A stretch of DNA of 64,000 nt from Paenibacillus xylanexedens (GCF_007680605.1 NZ_VEIO01000009.1:124001-188000); one strand, 5' to 3'; shown: positions 42,426 to 52,054, numbered from the stretch's first letter. Program-made: numbers and translations. The notes: generated by a model from the sequence alone, not told the origin.

Positions 42426-43256
42426 CTAGATCATCCAGTGTTGCCAGTTCTCTTCAATCTTCTGACGCTCCCCCAGCCATTCTCTCGTACGTGTGATCAG
42501 TTGTTCGCGCTCCTTACCAGATGAAAAGGTATGGTTGCCCTGGAAAATGATTTCCTTGTCGCAGCGCCCTTCCTGGCGCATCCAGAAGACTTTTTGATAC
42601 AAGAACGCATAGTCCACAGGGATGACTTCATCCGAAGTACCGTGCACAACCAGCACATCTCCGCCGAATTTCACAGCTTCCTGGAATGGTTGATGCTCTG
42701 CCAAAGAGTCAAAGAATTTAGGCGTAAATTTATAGCCAAGATAATCCGCAGCACTTGTTCTCACACCCTCGTCATACACGTCCCTGCCCGTAATCTTCAC
42801 GATATCGTTGAACGGATAACCGACAGCCGACCACATGACGAGATTTTTAACCCGTTTATCACGTACAGCAGTCAGCAGCGCAACAGCTCCGCCCAAGCTA
42901 TGTCCGATCAGAGTCACACGTGTAGGGTCGACATCACTGCAGTTCACAGCATAATCCAGCACTGAACGGGTCTGCAGTATCATCGACTCTAATCCTTCTG
43001 CTCCGTACTCCCCACTGCTCTCTCCGCAACCGATGTAATCGAAACGTAGCACCAGATATCCGTCTTCCGCGAGTTCGCGAGCTGTCTTCACAAACAATCG
43101 ATCCACTCCAATTCGGCTTCCCACAAAGCCGTGACAGATGACTGCCAAAGGCACTCGTTGCTGACGTGTCTCCTCTTTGATATCTTTTACAACCGGATAG
43201 TGAATGGTCGCAGTTAACTCCTCTTCCCCGTGACGAATACTGATCTGACGTTCCAT
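42426..43256 (-). CDS. Alpha/beta hydrolase
   Basis: A 276-residue serine hydrolase. The nucleophile elbow is IGHSLGGAVALL. The acid is in LVVHGTSDEVIPV and the His in FQGNHTFSSGKE; the oxyanion strand is VICHGFVGSRIGVDR. It resembles the cinnamoyl-esterase-like, acyl-peptide-hydrolase-like cytoplasmic group common in Firmicutes. ATG at 43256 is chosen because AAAGGGG lies eight bases upstream; 43274 is an alternative. Substrate unknown. Confidence 0.85.
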   Translation of the reverse strand: MERQISIRHGEEELTATIHYPVVKDIKEETRQQRVPLAVICHGFVGSRIGVDRLFVKTARELAEDGYLVLRFDYIGCGESSGEYGAEGLESMILQTRSVLDYAVNCSDVDPTRVTLIGHSLGGAVALLTAVRDKRVKNLVMWSAVGYPFNDIVKITGRDVYDEGVRTSAADYLGYKFTPKFFDSLAEHQPFQEAVKFGGDVLVVHGTSDEVIPVDYAFLYQKVFWMRQEGRCDKEIIFQGNHTFSSGKEREQLITRTREWLGERQKIEENWQHWMI

Positions 43257-43446
43257 ACGGATTTCCCCTTTCATGGTGACCTTGTTATATATTCAACGTA
43301 TTTTAATCAATTATGTTTAATCCGATAAGTTTAGTAAGTATTAAGAAGATATTAGTATATTATCATTCCCTCACCCGCAAGTCAACGCGAGAAATGAACC
43401 CCTTATTTCATGCACTGCTGTTATCTTTTCGTACGCATTATCTCGT

Positions 43447-43478
43447 AAAAAAGAGCCTTGCTATATTCAGCAGGGCTC
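43447..43478 (-). terminator. Terminator behind the small acidic protein gene
   Basis: GAGCC (43453-43457) pairs with GGCTC (43474-43478), with inner TGCT/AGCA pairs, and the minus strand has a TTTTTT run (43447-43452). It supports the small gene 43528-43761 as real. Confidence 0.75.
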
Positions 43479-43527
43479 CGAAAATTCCTGATCCATTCCT
43501 GTATCCTTGCGTTATAGCTGCACGATC

Positions 43528-43761
43528 CTACTCATAGCTCCTGCGAAACATCGCATGAGTCTCAATACGTCCGTTCCACTCATGTTGCTGACCTGCTCCC
43601 TCATTGTCCCAGAAGCTTCTTCCCTGCCAGTTATCATCATTCAACTCTTCTCCGAACTCTGTGTCCTCCGCGGTATCTTCCATCCGCACCACTTCATCCA
43701 CGACACCGCGGGAATTACTGTTGAGTAACATCTTTCTTGTCAGATCCGATTGTTTATCCAT
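43528..43761 (-). CDS. Small acidic hypothetical protein
   Basis: A 77-residue strongly acidic protein (MDKQSDLTRK start, then EVVRMEDTAEDTEFGEEL). No membrane segment and no recognised family. TAGGAG stands ten bases before the ATG and a good terminator follows. It sits opposite a tiny membrane-protein gene; some Paenibacillus genomes carry such short unnamed proteins. Confidence 0.5.
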   Translation of the reverse strand: MDKQSDLTRKMLLNSNSRGVVDEVVRMEDTAEDTEFGEELNDDNWQGRSFWDNEGAGQQHEWNGRIETHAMFRRSYE

Positions 43762-43958
43762 GCTAACCACACTCCTATCCATCATTTCAGTTTGGAAATG
43801 CTACTATTGTGATGGATTGGTCAACTCTTTATTCATGGTTCACAGAATCGTTGCTTCTTCCAACCAGGCTATGTATATTCACAACTCCACAGGGGAAAAT
43901 AAAACCAAAATCACAGGCACGCCTGTCCCGGAAGCCTGTTACCGAAAGGAATGAACTC

Positions 43959-44078
43959 ATGGCACATCTACTCGGATGGATTCAGCATCATGGAAAACTG
44001 GTGCTCTTATGCACCTGTGTGGTGTTAGCCTGTATCGGGCTATGGGTAAATCACAAGCAGTTGTTTTATAAGGAATGA
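43959..44078 (+). CDS. Tiny single-helix membrane protein
   Basis: A 39-residue frame: MAHLLGWIQHHGK, then a hydrophobic helix (LVLLCTCVVLACIGLWV), then NHKQLFYKE. GAAAGGA lies eight bases before the ATG. It is typical of small bacterial membrane proteins and reads as one helix with a short cytoplasmic or external tail. No family recognised; reality rests on the ribosome binding site and composition. Confidence 0.5.
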   Translation: MAHLLGWIQHHGKLVLLCTCVVLACIGLWVNHKQLFYKE

Positions 44079-44172
44079 CTTTGCGAAACGAGAGCCCTTC
44101 CCGTATACTAAAATATCGTCAGGGTCTTCATGGAATGGAAGATCAGAACGTGTGAGATAGGGGGAGCAAGCA

Positions 44173-44964
44173 TTGGGGATTTCCTATAAAAAGCTGAAAG
44201 AAATACAAAATCGGCAAATCACAGAGATGAGCCGTATGACACCAGACAACGTACAATTGTATAACCAGATCAGCACCATCGCAAGGCAAGCGCCAGCAGA
44301 CGAGAAAACACAGGAAGAATGGATTCTCGCTGCGGGAAAAGCCATCGTACAAGCACAGAAAGATAACAAATCTGCACGCGAATTGTACGGCTCTGATCTG
44401 GAAGAAGATATTTATGCCCAACTCGGAGTAGGCTCAGCAGATACATATGCGCAATCAGGGGCAAGCACAGGGAAAAATTCAAACAAGGAAAACCGTAGCG
44501 GAAGTGTCCCTCAATCTGACGATCAATCGGATACACCAGAACCAGTGAAACGGACACCCAAATGGTATGTTATGATTGCCTGGGCGGCCATATCTGTTGT
44601 CCTGTTCATTCAGGGATGTGCAGGGTTATTCTTCGGCTTAACGGACGGCGATACGGAGGCTTTCGAACATATCAGCCTGTTCTCTCTCATCATTAGCGCT
44701 GTAGGCGGAATTGCGCTCGTAGAGATGCTGCGCCGATTAGCAGAACGTCCGGACGACCAGGGGACAGACAAACATGTCATGCCCAAAGTTAACGTTCGAG
44801 GCATTATCATTTATATCGTGATCGTTGTGCTTGTTCTCTTTGTCGGTTATCCACTTCGGGATAAACTCCCTACGTTCTACATGGCTCCATGGGTTAGCGC
44901 CCTCATTGGTATTGTCGGTCTTGCTTTAATCCGGCCTCTCTTTGGCCCAAAAAAGCAGGTATAA
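44173..44964 (+). CDS. DUF1129-like membrane protein
   Basis: A 263-residue protein. The N-terminal 90 residues are helical and hydrophilic and end AQKDNKSARELYGSDLE, resembling the segment shared by DUF1129 proteins. A Ser/Asn-rich linker follows, and then about four membrane helices (WYVMIAWAAISVVLFIQG, ISLFSLIISAVGGIALVEML, GIIIYIVIVVLVLFVGY and WVSALIGIVGLALI). TTG start behind GGGGGAG. No known biochemical role. Confidence 0.7.
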   Translation: MGISYKKLKEIQNRQITEMSRMTPDNVQLYNQISTIARQAPADEKTQEEWILAAGKAIVQAQKDNKSARELYGSDLEEDIYAQLGVGSADTYAQSGASTGKNSNKENRSGSVPQSDDQSDTPEPVKRTPKWYVMIAWAAISVVLFIQGCAGLFFGLTDGDTEAFEHISLFSLIISAVGGIALVEMLRRLAERPDDQGTDKHVMPKVNVRGIIIYIVIVVLVLFVGYPLRDKLPTFYMAPWVSALIGIVGLALIRPLFGPKKQV

Positions 44965-45039
44965 CCCAAAGATACACTATTGAATGTGTTTAATGGTGGA
45001 CACACGGATACTCCGTTACGTTAGAAGAAGTTTCAATGA

Positions 45040-45064
45040 AGAGACCGTCAGGTCTCTTTTTTTG
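45040..45064 (+). terminator. Terminator behind the DUF1129-like gene
   Basis: AGAGACC-GTCA-GGTCTCT followed by seven T. Confidence 0.85.
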
Positions 45065-45133
45065 CGGATTCGCCTGCGGGAAACTTCCTTGCTTGGAACG
45101 AAAATTCGGCAAAATCTGCTTTCTTCAGCGTTT

Positions 45134-46015
45134 TCAGACACGCCCTAGTTGTTGTGAAGATGGAGGTTCTGCTCCAGTCTGAGCTGAATTGCGCAGTTTC
45201 ATGCCTTTGCCTGGCGTTTCCCCGAATTCACGCTTGAACATACGAATAAAATAATTCACTTCCATGCCCACGTTCTCCGCAGCTTCCTTCACGCTAGCCT
45301 CAGGATGTTCATTAAGCCACTCCAGTCCCTTTTGTAAACGCCAGCGCTGCATATACTGATGTCCAGTCACGCCATAATGCTGATGAAATAAGCGATTCAA
45401 ATGTTGCACAGAGTAACCTACCGCCTCTGCTATATGTTTCAATAACAGATCGTCCTGATAATGAGCCTGCATTAAAGCTATTGCCCGATTTAGTCCTTCC
45501 AGCCCAGCGTCCGAATTCCCATGTACATGTGAAACATAATCAACTGGAGCCCTAGCCTGAGCCATCTCCAAAATAAGCTGGTAGATCGAAGCGGACATCT
45601 CCCACATCGACATTCCGCCCTGATCCAACGCCCTCCACAAGTTTGTCATCTGCGACCAGATCAGATCAAATCCAGCTATTGTGCAAGGTCCTCCGGAAAC
45701 GATGCCTGTTGCCCGAAGTACGGAGTCGGCTGATTCACCGCCGATCCCAATAAACCCCAGTTCTCCAGCCGTTCTCGTATGTGGGATATACTCATGAGCA
45801 ATGCCCGGCTCCAAAACAAACATTTGCCCTGGCCCTATAGCAATCGATTCCTTACCAAAAATGTTAAACTTCCCTCCACCTTCTCGTGCCAAAAATAACT
45901 GATACACCGGAAATCCTTCAGGTCGATGTAGCCCTTTCTCTCCCTGTGTACCTACACCGTACAAATATAGCGGCATCCGGGCATCCGGTTGCCCCGTCAA
46001 ACGAAATGGTAGCAT
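45134..46015 (-). CDS. AraC-family transcriptional regulator
   Basis: A 293-residue regulator. The N-terminal cupin-like domain contains FPVYQLFLAREGGGKFNIFG and MFVLEPGIAHEYIPH, typical of sugar-sensing AraC proteins. The C-terminal helix-turn-helix pair includes LLLKHIAEAVGYSVQHLNRL and ASVKEAAENVGMEVNYFIRM, ending FKREFGETPGKGMKLR. No sugar genes lie beside it, so the target is unclear; the GH3 beta-glucosidase gene is 8.5 kb away. ATG behind GGAAGG. Confidence 0.92.
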   Translation of the reverse strand: MLPFRLTGQPDARMPLYLYGVGTQGEKGLHRPEGFPVYQLFLAREGGGKFNIFGKESIAIGPGQMFVLEPGIAHEYIPHTRTAGELGFIGIGGESADSVLRATGIVSGGPCTIAGFDLIWSQMTNLWRALDQGGMSMWEMSASIYQLILEMAQARAPVDYVSHVHGNSDAGLEGLNRAIALMQAHYQDDLLLKHIAEAVGYSVQHLNRLFHQHYGVTGHQYMQRWRLQKGLEWLNEHPEASVKEAAENVGMEVNYFIRMFKREFGETPGKGMKLRNSAQTGAEPPSSQQLGRV

Positions 46016-46191
46016 TGCATCCTTCCTTTCGGCTCATGAGCTCGTCACGCTCTATGATTCCTATTATCCATGGTTTGATCCAAGAACAGCAATGGCCTTA
46101 GGAACCTATTTGAGTATATCTAAATATGGAAAAATAAGGACATTAGTCATGCAGAGGGTAACTGATACTGACAGCCTTAATGGATGCATAG

Positions 46192-46223
46192 AAAAACTCC
46201 CTTTCCGGAGTGGAAAGGGAGTT
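46192..46223 (-). terminator. Terminator behind the repeat surface protein gene
   Basis: A 12-base-pair stem AACTCCCTTTCC/GGAAAGGGAGTT (46195-46223) with a T-run on the minus strand. Confidence 0.85.
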
Positions 46224-46245
46224 GGAGTTATTACATTTTGTAAAA

Positions 46246-49200
46246 TTAACCTTGTGTTTGTGAGGATGACTGTTCGCTATTAGTTCCAGTTGTGTCCCCA
46301 GAAGTCGTATTATTGTTATTCGTTTGATCTTGAGTTTGTTGCACAGCCGGAAGCTTCTCGAGCTTAAAAGTATCCGATGAATTTGATATTGCATTTTTGT
46401 TGGCTGTTGAATTAGAAGCAACCGACAGAATATATATCTTGTAGTCCGTCCCTTCCACAAGGTTGGATCCTGTTGAATCTGTAGAATCAGTCGTCAATTC
46501 AATATCATTTGTTGAGGGGCCACTTACCACAATTTTTTGATAACTTGTTATAGAACTTGCTGAATCATCATTTAGAACATCTGATCCCTTAACAATAATT
46601 AATCGATACTCCGAAATGCCCGTTTCAGGCGACGGTTTGGCAAATGTGAGTTTATAACTCGCTTTGTCTATTGTACTCGTCTTTTGCAAGCCCGTTAAGC
46701 TTGCCGCTTGAACTGGAGTAGCTATAGCATTGATGCTAAACTCATTGGATGCAGGTGACAAGCTTGATGCACGAGATGTGCTGTCAGATACAGACATTAC
46801 AAACACTTGGTAATTTTGCCCCGCTACAAGACTATCTGAGTTAATATCCTTGTATCCAGAATTCAAAACAATTGATGAGCCAGCATTTGCTTTTGGTTGG
46901 TCAGTATATGATTTAGAATCAAGACCAAGCGCCGAATTCAAGGTAAATCCTCTTACTTGATTTGCTGGCACTATGAAGATACGATATGTTGCAATTCCTG
47001 TTTCAGGAGCTGCTTTAGCAAATGTTATGGTTACGTCAGAAGGATTACCAGATTGTTGTCCTTGATCTTTAACCGTTACAGTCACTTTTGTCACTGCTGC
47101 TACAGCAGCAGAGGTGCTAGTTAATTTCACGATTGGTGATGCCGATGAAATTGCACTGGACTGAGATGAGTTGTTATTCACAGCTACAACAAACACACGA
47201 TAGTCCACATCATTTACGATACTTGTGCCATCCGTTGCTTTAGTATCACTTGGCAATGTGAAATTCTGGTTGCTTCCTGTTTTGCTTCTATACGTATACA
47301 CTGTGTTGTTACTCATAGCAGAACTCAGATTGAAGCTTCCTGCGACGGAATTTTTCACAATAAACACGCGATAATGACTCACATTGGTTTCATCCGTGGA
47401 GCGATTAAACGTCACACGCAGATCACTGCCGTTCCCGTTATCCGCCACATCAGTTGCACTCACACTAGTCGGTGCAGTAACCGCTGTATTTGGTGTCAAA
47501 GTGATCTGAGCCGAAGATGAAGAGAGCGCGTTCTGGCTCCAGTTTCCGTTACTATTTACGGACAGAACAAATACACGATAAGCATTGTAGTTCGTAATTC
47601 TATAGCCATTGGTATCAACCGAGTTACTCGAAAGTGTTACGGTCAGATTACCACCTGTTTTATTCACTTGTGTATAATTGTTCGACGCATTCGCAGCATT
47701 CAGGTTGAAACTTCCTACGTTATTGGCAGGCACAACGAATACCCGATAGTGAGAAACATTGGACTCATCGCTTGCTCTGCTAAACGACACGCGCAGGTCA
47801 GCTCCATTTCCGTTATCCGCAATATCTGTAACAGACAGATTCGTTGCCACACCTGCATTGCTATTGGAGGTCAGTCTCAATACATTTGAAGAACCTGACA
47901 ACGCATGGGTATAGTTGTTCTGCTGATTGCCTGCTGCCATGACAAAGATACGATAATCCTGCAGGTTGGTGACGTTATAACCGCTGGTATCCCGCATATT
48001 CGACGGCAATGTAACTGTGAGGTTATTACCTGTTTTATTCACGGTGTAATATAAGCTGGAAGACAGATTACTTGCTGTAGGCAAGTTAAAGCTGCTGGCT
48101 ACCGAGTTGCGTACAACAAACACACGGTAGTTCGTTACCTTTGATTCATCCGATACACGGTTAAAGCTTACCTGAATATCGCGTCCATCTCCATAATCCG
48201 AAATGTCTCTCACTTGTGTAATGACCGGAGCCGGAGTTGTATTCAAGGACAACGTCAGGGAGGACGAAGCCGCAGACAGATTGCTGTCTGTAGCTGTATT
48301 CGCACTTACAGACATAATATACACAACGTACGCGGTTCCGTTTTTGATCAACTCGCCCGACGTATCCCTCGATGAAGAGCTCAGTATGCTTCTGACTGTG
48401 CTGGAATTCCCTTTATTGATGATCGTGGAATTCGCGCTGGATACCTTGCTCGCAGCAGCCTGGTTAAATGAGGAGGCGTCCTTCGCCTTCACAACAAATG
48501 CACGGTAACCCGTAATATTCGAATTGGTGCTTGGCTGCGTGAAGTTGATCTCCAGATCCCTTCCGTCACCATTATCGCTAACATCGGCAATACGCAGACC
48601 CGTCACAGCTTGAACAGAAGGTTTCACCTGGTTCAGCTTCAGAACCTGTGAAGACCAGCCTAGATAGTTTTGGTTGTTATTGTTGCTGTTACCTACGGTC
48701 AGTACATACAGTCGGTAGGTTTCATTGCTATTTAGCAAATCACCGTTAACGTCGCGTGTCTGAGCGTTAAGTGTCAGCTTCGGATTGGTACCGTTTGGTG
48801 TGATTGAAGTGTAGTTTGCCGGAGATACGGCTGCAGCAACGGATTCTTTAAAGCTGTTGATATCCCCACTTTTGACCAGCATCACCCTGTAAGCGGACAC
48901 GGTTCTCTCTGACTTTGCACGTGTGAAGCTTACCGTCAGGTCACGGCCATCTCCGTTACTGCCAGACACTGATCCATAAATATTCCAAGCAGAAAACTGT
49001 GTATCGTCAACCGGCGTTTCCGGTGTAGATGATGTTGTTTTAATATCAACACGTTGGCTGCGTGAGTTCCAGTAAACTTTTTCCCCGAAAGCTTCGCTCA
49101 CAAAACGAATAGGCACCATAGTACTGCCCTTGATCGTACTTGCAGGGACATCCAATGCATTAAGTTGACCATTGATATATGCAGCCTTGGAACCGAGTGT

Positions 49201-49482
49201 TAATCTCACTTCTTGATCCCCACGGGTTGCTGTAATGGTTTTCGTTCTATTGTTGAACTGCACTTCCGCGTCAATTCCTTCAAAGATCGACCGGAGTGGA
49301 ACGAGTACACGTCCAGCCTTCATCACAGGGGCTTGAACCGCTGGTACCTCTGTACCGTTAATATAAATGCTGATTCTTGCAGCTGCATCCATTACCGATG
49401 TTGGCAGTGCAGACATAAGCATGGCTGATACAGCCAGTGCTGACATCACTTTCTTGACTTGATTTCCTCCCGCTTTCCTCAT
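46246..49482 (-). CDS. Large secreted repeat protein with copper-amine-oxidase N-terminal domain
   Basis: A 1078-residue exported protein. A signal peptide (VKKVMSALAVSAMLMSALP) is followed by a copper-amine-oxidase N-terminal-like domain (GTEVPAVQAPVMKAGRVLVP, then LRSIFEGIDAEVQF, to about residue 150). Seven related modules of about 110-130 residues each come next, each with an N(G/N)(D/N)G..DL..FTR-type start, then YR.F.V...... SFN, a D..G turn and a YRVFV strand. The tail (about residues 1050-1078) is rich in Gln, Asn, Ser and Thr. The modules look like fibronectin-III-like beta sandwiches; no SLH domain or LPXTG sorting signal is visible. Likely cell-surface or extracellular structural protein. 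No function assigned. Confidence 0.8.
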   Translation of the reverse strand: MRKAGGNQVKKVMSALAVSAMLMSALPTSVMDAAARISIYINGTEVPAVQAPVMKAGRVLVPLRSIFEGIDAEVQFNNRTKTITATRGDQEVRLTLGSKAAYINGQLNALDVPASTIKGSTMVPIRFVSEAFGEKVYWNSRSQRVDIKTTSSTPETPVDDTQFSAWNIYGSVSGSNGDGRDLTVSFTRAKSERTVSAYRVMLVKSGDINSFKESVAAAVSPANYTSITPNGTNPKLTLNAQTRDVNGDLLNSNETYRLYVLTVGNSNNNNQNYLGWSSQVLKLNQVKPSVQAVTGLRIADVSDNGDGRDLEINFTQPSTNSNITGYRAFVVKAKDASSFNQAAASKVSSANSTIINKGNSSTVRSILSSSSRDTSGELIKNGTAYVVYIMSVSANTATDSNLSAASSSLTLSLNTTPAPVITQVRDISDYGDGRDIQVSFNRVSDESKVTNYRVFVVRNSVASSFNLPTASNLSSSLYYTVNKTGNNLTVTLPSNMRDTSGYNVTNLQDYRIFVMAAGNQQNNYTHALSGSSNVLRLTSNSNAGVATNLSVTDIADNGNGADLRVSFSRASDESNVSHYRVFVVPANNVGSFNLNAANASNNYTQVNKTGGNLTVTLSSNSVDTNGYRITNYNAYRVFVLSVNSNGNWSQNALSSSSAQITLTPNTAVTAPTSVSATDVADNGNGSDLRVTFNRSTDETNVSHYRVFIVKNSVAGSFNLSSAMSNNTVYTYRSKTGSNQNFTLPSDTKATDGTSIVNDVDYRVFVVAVNNNSSQSSAISSASPIVKLTSTSAAVAAVTKVTVTVKDQGQQSGNPSDVTITFAKAAPETGIATYRIFIVPANQVRGFTLNSALGLDSKSYTDQPKANAGSSIVLNSGYKDINSDSLVAGQNYQVFVMSVSDSTSRASSLSPASNEFSINAIATPVQAASLTGLQKTSTIDKASYKLTFAKPSPETGISEYRLIIVKGSDVLNDDSASSITSYQKIVVSGPSTNDIELTTDSTDSTGSNLVEGTDYKIYILSVASNSTANKNAISNSSDTFKLEKLPAVQQTQDQTNNNNTTSGDTTGTNSEQSSSQTQG

Positions 49483-49788
49483 AAACCTATCCCCATTCTC
49501 CTATTATTGGTACACTCTTATAGTTAGCTGTTCATTTCAGTAATTCCTGTATTTACCTATGCACAACTAAGACGTTCCGAATCGTGAAAAGGTTTCCGGT
49601 TCCCCAAAAATTATTTTCGCAGAAACATTGGCCTTGCATCTACCTACAAAGGTTAAAATTAACAGAAGATTTTGTCACCATTCCGAAACCACTTCTTGTG
49701 CCAATTGCTTTAATCTGTGTGTAATAGTGAGTCAAGTCTACTTTTCATCCTTATCTGTTCATTCCAAAATTACAGGAGGTTTATATCT
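49483..49788. other. Divergent promoter region
   Basis: About 300 bases between the repeat-protein gene and the next secreted-protein gene, both reading away from it. It holds both ribosome binding sites and AT-rich stretches, but no palindrome or clear operator was seen. Shared control of the two secreted proteins is possible. Confidence 0.4.
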
Positions 49789-50763
49789 ATGACATCATCT
49801 TTGTATTTTTATAAAAAGAAAGGTATGCGTACGCTACTTACCGCCACGGCTATTACTCTATTGTTACAAACAGCGGTTTCACCAGTGGCAGTCATTGCTT
49901 CCGCTGCACCTTCTGCGAATACCAAAGTAACATCAAGCAATTCGACCGCAATCTACAAATCCTTTCAGAACATGCTCTACAAAAAAAATGGCCTGCCCGC
50001 GGCTGACCGTTACCTGGAGTCTAAAATCAGCCAAGTGACTCCTTATCATGCAACCCTGATGGTGCTGCAGTTGGAAAACGCCCGCTTCAAAGCGCTAACA
50101 GCCATAACGGATCGCATGCTTGTGCCCAATGTTCAGGATCAGATGCAGAAATTATACAAGTGGAATGACAGCTTTACGCAGCTGATGTCACGCACCAAAG
50201 ACACGAGTCTCCGTTCACTGTTGCAACAGGCCAGAGACAGTGGTTATCGTCTTACGATGATCGAGGGTTATCTCTATCCAATCATGAATTATGCCGCATT
50301 TGAAAAATACACTTCTTATGTAAATCAAGATATCAAACAGTACATCCGCATCATGGCAATCGAAACGAGCAATATCTCCTCTGAAGATGGGGGCCTCATG
50401 ATCGGATATCAGGATATGCTGAACCGCGCGCTGAATCAGGAGCGGTTCCTGAATGATTTTCCTAAGTCTAACCGGAAAAACCAGGTACAGATGTTGATGA
50501 ATCAATACACCTTGTACACCTTTTACGGGCTCGATAATACCCCGCTGTTCGATTACGACACCAACGTAATGGTGCCAAATGCTCAAAAAGGGTACAAAGC
50601 TGTCTTACAGCGGAATACTTCCGAGGACAGTGCTTTTTTGAAAAAACTGGGTGCCTTCATGGATGTCGTCGCTGAATCCAAGTTTGAAAGAACAGAGGCT
50701 GTCGACAAATGGCTGGAACAGAACGTATCTAGGGATGAATATCTGCCGGAGTACGGTATATAA
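49789..50763 (+). CDS. Hypothetical secreted protein
   Basis: A 324-residue exported protein. An N-terminal basic stretch (KKKGMRTLL) and a hydrophobic core (TATAITLLLQTAVSPVAVI) end near ASAAPS, a signal peptidase I-type site. The remaining 290 residues look helical and hydrophilic, for example YLESKISQVTPYHATLMVLQ and RMLVPNVQDQMQKLYKWN. No known domain is recognised. The ATG at 49789 is nine bases after AGGAGG; an upstream in-frame ATG at 49717 has no ribosome binding site. It is divergent from the large repeat protein gene. Confidence 0.75.
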   Translation: MTSSLYFYKKKGMRTLLTATAITLLLQTAVSPVAVIASAAPSANTKVTSSNSTAIYKSFQNMLYKKNGLPAADRYLESKISQVTPYHATLMVLQLENARFKALTAITDRMLVPNVQDQMQKLYKWNDSFTQLMSRTKDTSLRSLLQQARDSGYRLTMIEGYLYPIMNYAAFEKYTSYVNQDIKQYIRIMAIETSNISSEDGGLMIGYQDMLNRALNQERFLNDFPKSNRKNQVQMLMNQYTLYTFYGLDNTPLFDYDTNVMVPNAQKGYKAVLQRNTSEDSAFLKKLGAFMDVVAESKFERTEAVDKWLEQNVSRDEYLPEYGI

Positions 50764-50935
50764 AAGTTTTAGATCCATCTAACTTTGACAATCAGCTGCT
50801 TGCCTGGATACGTTGGAGGGTGAGCAAGGGAGTCCGGTTAAACAAACGTGTGCATGCAATGGTAAGCTTGGAATAGGCAGCGTTTTTCATACACCGTTCC
50901 TTGTGCTCGTCGCGTAGAAGGTTGCACGGATAAAA

Positions 50936-51090
50936 AAATTCTAACGGTCACCTCGGACCTTATTCGGCCAGTTTAGAGGTATGCAGCAATGTAACGATCA
51001 CCAGAGACGTTATTTCATCTATAGTGAGCAAAAAACAATGATTTTTCTGCTGACTTCGGGAAATAACGTTTCTCCTGATCGTTAGAATTT
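50936..51090. repeat. Palindromic intergenic repeat, copy B
   Basis: Two nested inverted pairs. The outer pair is AAATTCTAACG (50936-50946) with CGTTAGAATTT (51080-51090). The inner pair is a 24-base arm (50992-51015) with its inverse (51061-51084), matching at about 21 of 24 positions. The inner arm is shared with copy A near dgkB. Element type unknown; no open frame inside. Confidence 0.6.
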
Positions 51091-51333
51091 TAAATGGGCT
51101 AAAATCAGACGAATAGCGTCATCTGAGATCGTTAGCCGGGTTGCGGCTCGTTGTAAAGCTTGATGATGTGGTGACTCGCTGCTCCTTTAACACTTCGCCA
51201 TGCTCTATTGTGTTGATTGATTAAGTGCTACATATACATTCTTTTTATACATGAGGGAGGGTAGCATGGAAGACGTTGAGCTGCCTGTGGGAGATACGCT
51301 ACTTCATAGCAAGGTGGTTCACTACATAAAACC

Positions 51334-51378
51334 AAAAAGACGAAGACAACTGCCCGTCAGGCATTGCTTCGTCTTTTT
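51334..51378. terminator. Bidirectional terminator behind the GNAT gene
   Basis: AAAAAGACGAAG (51334-51345) pairs with CTTCGTCTTTTT (51367-51378). Confidence 0.85.
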
Positions 51379-51431
51379 CATTGTTTCCGAGACGTCCGTG
51401 AATAACCACGCACCTTCCCCTCGAGTCACCA

Positions 51432-52034
51432 CTAGGATTCAATTCGTTTAATCATATGGTAATACTCATGTCCACCGATGAGAATCACTTCATCTTGAAC
51501 ATAGCCTTGCCGTTCATAAAGTTGCATCGCGCGATTATTGTCTTGCTCCACGATCAGGGCAACCTGTGTGTGCCCGAGTTCTCTTCCATGCTGCTCAAAA
51601 GCAGCCATCAGTGCACGGCCGATGCCCTGCCCCTGAAATGGCTCACTTACCGAAAGAGTATCGAGATAATACTCTCCTGGACGGGTTTCTTTTACCAGAG
51701 CATATTTCTCATCCCCATCACGTCCGGGACGATCCAGAAGCGGTTGATCCAGACGCTCCACATCATCACCGGCATACGCTACCAACATGCCAGCAATCTG
51801 GCCGTCCTGCTCCATCACAGTGATATTTTGATAACTGATCCGGTTATTTTCCTGTGTAACAAACTCACGTAAGATGTCCATTGCCCGCTCGTTGTCCGCC
51901 TCGCCCGCAAGTGCATAAGCGATATCCCCGATTGCCTGCACCAGCAGCGGAATGATCTGATCCACATCTTCCTTCCGAGCAGGTCGGATCTGAGGCACTG
52001 GCTTCTGTTGCTCCGACCCTATAGTAGGTTTCAC
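51432..52034 (-). CDS. GNAT-family N-acetyltransferase
   Basis: A 200-residue acetyltransferase. IRPARKEDVDQIIPLLVQAI opens the fold, and LDTLSVSEPFQGQGIGRALM is the acetyl-CoA-binding motif A (QGQGIGRALM). ALIVEQDNNRAMQLYERQGYV is the following NxxAxxLYxxxGF pattern. GTG start at 52034 with AGAGGTG ten bases upstream. It lies 20 bases downstream of ilvA on the same strand, so the two may be co-transcribed. The substrate is unknown. Confidence 0.88.
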   Translation of the reverse strand: MKPTIGSEQQKPVPQIRPARKEDVDQIIPLLVQAIGDIAYALAGEADNERAMDILREFVTQENNRISYQNITVMEQDGQIAGMLVAYAGDDVERLDQPLLDRPGRDGDEKYALVKETRPGEYYLDTLSVSEPFQGQGIGRALMAAFEQHGRELGHTQVALIVEQDNNRAMQLYERQGYVQDEVILIGGHEYYHMIKRIES

Positions 52035-52054
52035 TTGTAAAAGACACCTCTCTC

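Larger units (their letters stand above)
50764..51431. other. Intergenic region with palindromic repeat and terminator
   Basis: About 670 bases between convergent genes. It contains the palindromic repeat copy B (50936-51090) and a terminator (51334-51378). A plus-strand open frame at 51251-51451 runs through that terminator and is judged spurious. Confidence 0.5.

Noticed and set aside
46246..49482. The repeats as a CRISPR array or minisatellite
   Set aside because: The period is over 300 bases and lies in one coding frame with protein-level conservation; there are no short identical repeats with unique spacers anywhere in the window.
51251..51451. A 66-codon plus-strand frame
   Set aside because: It runs straight through a bidirectional terminator and overlaps the end of the GNAT gene.
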